Positions 60,705-64,000 of a DNA stretch of 64,000 nt are shown in pieces. Position 1 is the stretch's first letter; the number at the start of each line of letters is the position of its first letter. The notes beneath the pieces were generated by a model. It had not been told where the DNA came from. It made no database searches and saw only the letters and a program-made list of their open reading frames with translations. The DNA is from Algoriphagus mannitolivorans DSM 15301 (GTDB taxonomy: Bacteria > Bacteroidota > Bacteroidia > Cytophagales > Cyclobacteriaceae). The position numbers and the translations under genes were made by a program. The stretch is from NCBI RefSeq assembly GCF_000429425.1, contig NZ_AUBV01000006.1:248001-312000 (forward strand), read 5' to 3'.

Positions 60705-63407
60705 ATGCCTTTTACATTCGCTCATCCTGCAGCTATACTTCCCGCTTCCAAGACTGGGAATCGACTATCCCAAACGGGATTGATCGTGGGAAGTATGGTT
60801 CCGGACTTGGAGTTTTTCTTCAAGCTTCGGTTGGATGAGAATATAGGGCATAAGCTTCACGGAATCCTCCTGTTTGATATTCCGGTCGGAATTCTGGTGG
60901 CGGTACTTTTTCATCTATTCATCAAAAGCCCCTTGATCCACTCTTTACCTTCATTTATCCAGAGACGAATTTCACCATTTCTAAATCCTGGAGTCCTTGA
61001 TTCCATGAAGAAGAATTGGGGATGGTTTCTCTTTTCCCTGATTTTCGGAATCTTCACCCATTTGGGTTTGGATAGCATGACGCATTTTGACGGGTGGATT
61101 GTCTTGGCTTTTGAATCACTTCAAAACTCTATAACCCTAGCCGGAAAAACTTTTCCTCTTTACGAGGGACTTCAGTATGGCTTCAGTGTCGTCGGTTTGG
61201 TATGGTTGGGGGTGGCTTTTTGGAGAATGCCCAAGGGAAAAGCTATTCCATCCGAGTCAAAAGAAACCCTGAAATTTTGGGCTTTGGCTTTTGGGCTTTC
61301 CATTTTGTGGATTGGTTTGAGAATCCAATTTTATCCTGAGTTCAGTTCCTTTTGGGATGGCTTTGTGATGGTAGTCGGGAGTTTTTTCTATGCCACAGCA
61401 ATGATCGGTCTATTCGAATTCTATCGTACTGAAAATAGCTCAGGGAGTGACGGCCAGTTCGATGAACTTATCAATGCCGGAAGTATTGATCCAAGTTTCA
61501 AAATCGGAGCCTTTTCGGTAGAGCAAGATCAATTGCCGATGATGCTGGGTGAGCGTGTAATGCATGTGGATCACTTCGTTGATAAAGCCCAGGTCGTTGT
61601 CGCTGATTCCTCTGACATCGAGGTAAATGATTTCAAAAGGTTCTCCGAGCAGCCGGTCGAGTTCTGCTCTCAAAAGTTCACTGCTTCCGCCCTTAGCCTC
61701 CCCGCTGAGTTCGATTTTACAAGTGGGTTTGCTCTGTCCTTGAACCGTAAATTCCTTGGTAGTTATATCCATGTTGTTTCACAATTTAGGGAAGTTATCA
61801 AGAGTCTTTGGAAACTGGTAGCATTCCTTTCAATTATTTTCTTGGTTTCAGTTCAGGTAAAGGCCCAAGAAACTATGTCGGCGGAGGTCCGTGAGCAGTG
61901 GATTCAGAAAGCCACAGCCTTGCGGGCAGAGGAAAAATTTCTCGATGCAATCGCATGTCTGGATTCCATTCTGGTTTCTAATCCTGTCGATGCTCCAATC
62001 TTATTGTTCAAAGGAGATCTTTCCCTTCAGGCGAAGGATTTTGGACAGGCAGTTTCTACTTACAAGGCCCTCTTACCCTTGGATTATGAGGCCACCATCA
62101 CCCGCATCAACCTTTCTTATGCCCTGTTTATGGGCCGAAATCCAGGAAAAGCATTAAATGCTGCCTATGAGGCTTGGGCCCAGGACTCTTTGCACAAAGG
62201 TGCTGTGGTGAATTATTTCAATGCCATGCTTTGGAATATCAAGACCAAAGAAGCCGGGAAGTTTTTGGAAGAAAATAAAGGCCTGGTGGATCGTGATCAA
62301 TACCTAGTCATGCAGGCTAGACTTTGGACTACTTCTGGAAATTATAAAACAGGATTGATCTACTATGATAGCTTGGTAAATGCATTTCCAAAGCCCTACT
62401 ATATCCAGGAATTTACGGAGGTTTTGATCGGTAAAAAGAGATGGGAGAAGGCAGAGGCCATACTGGAAAATCTTGGCGACTCACTTTCAGCTTCTCAAAG
62501 ACAAAAAATTGAAGGGATGCTTGCGGAGGCTGATACGCATACCGCAGGTGTTCAGCTTGGATTTTTCGAAGATATCGGAGGAAACAGAAGACTGGAACAG
62601 GCGATTTTCTGGAGAAATGAACAGAAATCCAGACTTCAGGCGGGTATCCGTGCAGGATCCAACCAAGTCACATCCCCTGAAGATCAATTCACGAGGAGTA
62701 ATTTTCTGGCGGCTACATTGGGCTATAGATGGAGCCCGGCTGTAGAGTCTCAAGGGGAATTGGTGGCTCAGCAAGTAAGTCCTGATACCGGTGATTCCTA
62801 CAGTGGATTGACCGGGAAATTTGAAACTCGCTATCAGCCAAATGATAGGAGAATGTTTGGAGTTTTCTACAGTTCGGAACTGCTGAACTTCACTGCTGAC
62901 CTCTTGGGGAAAAATATCCGGAGTCAAAATCTGGGCTACGTCACTCACATCATGCTGGACGGTAAAACCGGGATATTTTCCCAAGGAAGCTATGGGACCA
63001 TCAATGACGGAAATTCAAGGCAGCAGTTTTTCGGGTCTATTTACCGAGTGCTTCGTACAGAGCCAACCTTGAAGACTGGTTTGAACTTCTCTGCACTTCG
63101 GTTCTCAGACTCAGAGACGACTCTATATTTTGCTCCAGAGCGTTTTTTGAGCACAGAACTGTTTGTGGACTACAGCACTCCAATGCCTTTGGTAGCCAAG
63201 ATGGTTGCCAAATTTCAAGGCGCTGCAGGGCTTCAGAAAATAGAAGAACTGGACTGGGAACCTACTTTCCGGGCACAGTTGGAGTTGGTCTATCGTCTTT
63301 CAGGATTTGATCTAGGTCTCACAGGACAATTTTCCAACGTCGCCTCCGCATCTGGTACAGGATATCGCTTTCATTACGTTACTCTAAATATCCAGAAGAA
63401 ATTTTAA
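60705..63407 (+). CDS. Continuous ORF joining a DUF4184-like membrane protein with a TPR outer membrane protein
   Basis: A 900-codon frame without stop that looks like two genes. Part 1 (to about 61440): DUF4184-type inner membrane protein, starting MPFTFAHPAAILPASK, with GSMVPDLEFFF and FTHLGLDSMTHFDG, five to six helices. Middle (61440-61772): sequence lies antisense to a STAS-like gene and reads unlike a normal protein. Part 2 (about 61800 on): a signal peptide (LWKLVAFLSIIFLVSVQVKAQ), TPR-like repeats (about 140-300 residues) and a C-terminal beta-barrel ending in NIQKKF, typical of YaiO-like outer membrane proteins. No good start codon sits before the signal peptide in this frame; an ATG at 61771 is one base out of phase. 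I suspect two genes joined by chance, or an indel. Confidence 0.6.
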   Translation: MPFTFAHPAAILPASKTGNRLSQTGLIVGSMVPDLEFFFKLRLDENIGHKLHGILLFDIPVGILVAVLFHLFIKSPLIHSLPSFIQRRISPFLNPGVLDSMKKNWGWFLFSLIFGIFTHLGLDSMTHFDGWIVLAFESLQNSITLAGKTFPLYEGLQYGFSVVGLVWLGVAFWRMPKGKAIPSESKETLKFWALAFGLSILWIGLRIQFYPEFSSFWDGFVMVVGSFFYATAMIGLFEFYRTENSSGSDGQFDELINAGSIDPSFKIGAFSVEQDQLPMMLGERVMHVDHFVDKAQVVVADSSDIEVNDFKRFSEQPVEFCSQKFTASALSLPAEFDFTSGFALSLNRKFLGSYIHVVSQFREVIKSLWKLVAFLSIIFLVSVQVKAQETMSAEVREQWIQKATALRAEEKFLDAIACLDSILVSNPVDAPILLFKGDLSLQAKDFGQAVSTYKALLPLDYEATITRINLSYALFMGRNPGKALNAAYEAWAQDSLHKGAVVNYFNAMLWNIKTKEAGKFLEENKGLVDRDQYLVMQARLWTTSGNYKTGLIYYDSLVNAFPKPYYIQEFTEVLIGKKRWEKAEAILENLGDSLSASQRQKIEGMLAEADTHTAGVQLGFFEDIGGNRRLEQAIFWRNEQKSRLQAGIRAGSNQVTSPEDQFTRSNFLAATLGYRWSPAVESQGELVAQQVSPDTGDSYSGLTGKFETRYQPNDRRMFGVFYSSELLNFTADLLGKNIRSQNLGYVTHIMLDGKTGIFSQGSYGTINDGNSRQQFFGSIYRVLRTEPTLKTGLNFSALRFSDSETTLYFAPERFLSTELFVDYSTPMPLVAKMVAKFQGAAGLQKIEELDWEPTFRAQLELVYRLSGFDLGLTGQFSNVASASGTGYRFHYVTLNIQKKF
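61440..61772 (-). CDS. STAS-domain protein (anti-sigma factor antagonist-like)
   Basis: 110-residue minus-strand ORF with good fold pattern: FEIIYLDVRGISDNDLGFIN matches the strand-loop-helix core of STAS domains, followed by LTQHHRQLILLYRKGSDFET and GIDKFIELAV. The usual phospho-serine is here in the SDND position. It lies fully antisense to the long plus-strand ORF. I take the minus strand as the coding one in this interval because its hydrophobic pattern is regular while the plus reading is not. Function could be in a partner-switch or as a lone regulator. Confidence 0.6.
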   Translation of the reverse strand: MDITTKEFTVQGQSKPTCKIELSGEAKGGSSELLRAELDRLLGEPFEIIYLDVRGISDNDLGFINEVIHMHYTLTQHHRQLILLYRKGSDFETWINTSGIDKFIELAVTP

Positions 63408-63537
63408 ATCAGTAAAGAGGACGAGAAGTTGCTAATCACCCTCTCCTCGGGGAGTCCCTCATGCCTTCGGATTTGCTGGGGCTTCCTTTTTTATCTTTTT
63501 CCACTTAGATTTAATTATACTAAACAACACCCATCCT

Positions 63538-64000
63538 ATGAAAATCTTAAAAATCACCGGCTTAATTCTCCTTTTGGCCATAGTTGGCCTGTTGCTTTAT
63601 GGGCTTTTTATCCCAAATGAGTATCAGGTTTTGGAAAAAATCACCATCAACCGCCCGATTGAAGAGGTGTATGATTTTACCAAACTCCTGAAAAATCAAG
63701 ATCAGTACAGTAAGTGGCAGCTGATGGATCCTGATATGGAACATTACTATGAAGGAGAAGACGGGACTGTGGGCTTTGTCTCTGGTTGGAAAAGTGCCAA
63801 TCCAGACGTGGGCCATGGGGAGCAGGAAATCCTAGCCATCCAGGAAATGGAGCGGATAGATTACGAACTGAGATTCTTTGAGCCTTTTGAAGGTAAAGAC
63901 AAAGCTTATATGACCTTCAATTCCCTTGGAGCCAATCAGACCGAAGTAGGTTGGGGTTTTGAAGGGAAAATGGCTTATCCTATGAATCTGATGATTCCGA
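63538..64000 (+). CDS. SRPBCC/polyketide cyclase-like membrane-anchored protein, 3' end outside window
   Basis: Starts with a membrane helix (MKILKITGLILLLAIVGLLL), then FIPNEYQVLEKITINRPIEEVYDF, the typical first strand and helix of START/SRPBCC proteins, and further strands (GKDKAYMTFNSLG). The frame is open to the window end (about 154 residues visible). These proteins bind hydrophobic ligands; the role here is unknown. The 130 bp before it hold no gene. Confidence 0.8.
   Translation, partial: MKILKITGLILLLAIVGLLLYGLFIPNEYQVLEKITINRPIEEVYDFTKLLKNQDQYSKWQLMDPDMEHYYEGEDGTVGFVSGWKSANPDVGHGEQEILAIQEMERIDYELRFFEPFEGKDKAYMTFNSLGANQTEVGWGFEGKMAYPMNLMIP

Noticed and set aside
1..64000. CRISPR array, rRNA, tRNA genes, prophage, complete insertion sequences
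   Set aside because: No regularly spaced repeats, no rRNA or tRNA signatures, no integrase, transposase or phage structural genes were seen on either strand.

Overview
The window looks like a chromosomal segment from a facultatively anaerobic, denitrifying member of the Bacteroidota, probably Cytophagia (Cyclobacteriaceae/Algoriphagus-like). The signs are a type IX secretion tail, a TonB receptor with a CarboxypepD-like N-terminal domain, a Sec-type (clade II) NosZ in a nosZ-L-D-F-Y cluster, many lipoprotein signals, ATGA gene overlaps and weak Shine-Dalgarno sequences. The taxonomic placement is inference.

Region 1 (1-11.9 kb) holds a TPR sensor kinase with its LytTR response regulator, then four sulfatases around a FecA-like TonB receptor: a sulfated-glycan or sulfate-ester scavenging locus. 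Region 2 (11.4-26 kb) holds an Rrf2 regulator, a fasciclin lipoprotein and a nitrate reduction unit: two NarK-type transporters, a cytochrome b, a molybdopterin catalytic subunit without a Tat signal, a 4Fe-4S subunit and a Tat-anchored Rieske protein. These are followed by molybdenum cofactor genes (mobA, a moaC-moaB fusion) with a PLP decarboxylase between them, then remnants of a TonB receptor locus, then an NnrS-like membrane protein and a RIC/ScdA di-iron repair protein. Region 3 (26-30.8 kb) holds an anaerobic ribonucleotide reductase whose glycyl-radical domain is a separate 56-residue ORF, its activase, several gene remnants, a frameshifted hemerythrin gene and a MITE-like element. Region 4 (30.3-42.9 kb) is the NO and N2O respiration block: OsmC protein, quinol NO reductase, two Rrf2 regulators, a second RIC protein, a membrane protein/cytochrome c ORF, nosZ, a membrane protein and nosLDFY. 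No nitrite reductase (nirK or nirS) lies in the window.

Region 5 (42.9-63.4 kb) holds a type IX-secreted protein, a tightly overlapping polysaccharide operon on the minus strand (GtrA, glycosyltransferases, a large membrane protein, ManC), and on the plus strand a signalling operon: a sigma-54 activator, an H-NOX nitric oxide sensor, a 1358-residue hybrid kinase that begins with an HNOBA domain, a phosphomannose-isomerase-type cupin and a single-domain receiver. A repeated palindrome, ATTCC-N7-GGAAT, occurs upstream of several of these units, followed at proper distance by candidate -24/-12 promoters. I infer that nitric oxide, the intermediate made and consumed by the neighbouring respiration genes, is sensed by H-NOX and passed through the kinase to control polysaccharide and surface-protein genes.

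Two further recurring DNA motifs tie the respiration genes together: a 14-bp element RGAYA-N5-ATCC at seven places (likely read by the two paralogous Rrf2 proteins) and a TACTCTTAATTAA element around the NO reductase and its neighbouring Rrf2 gene. FNR-like TGAT-N4-ATCA sites precede the nitrate cluster and nrdD.
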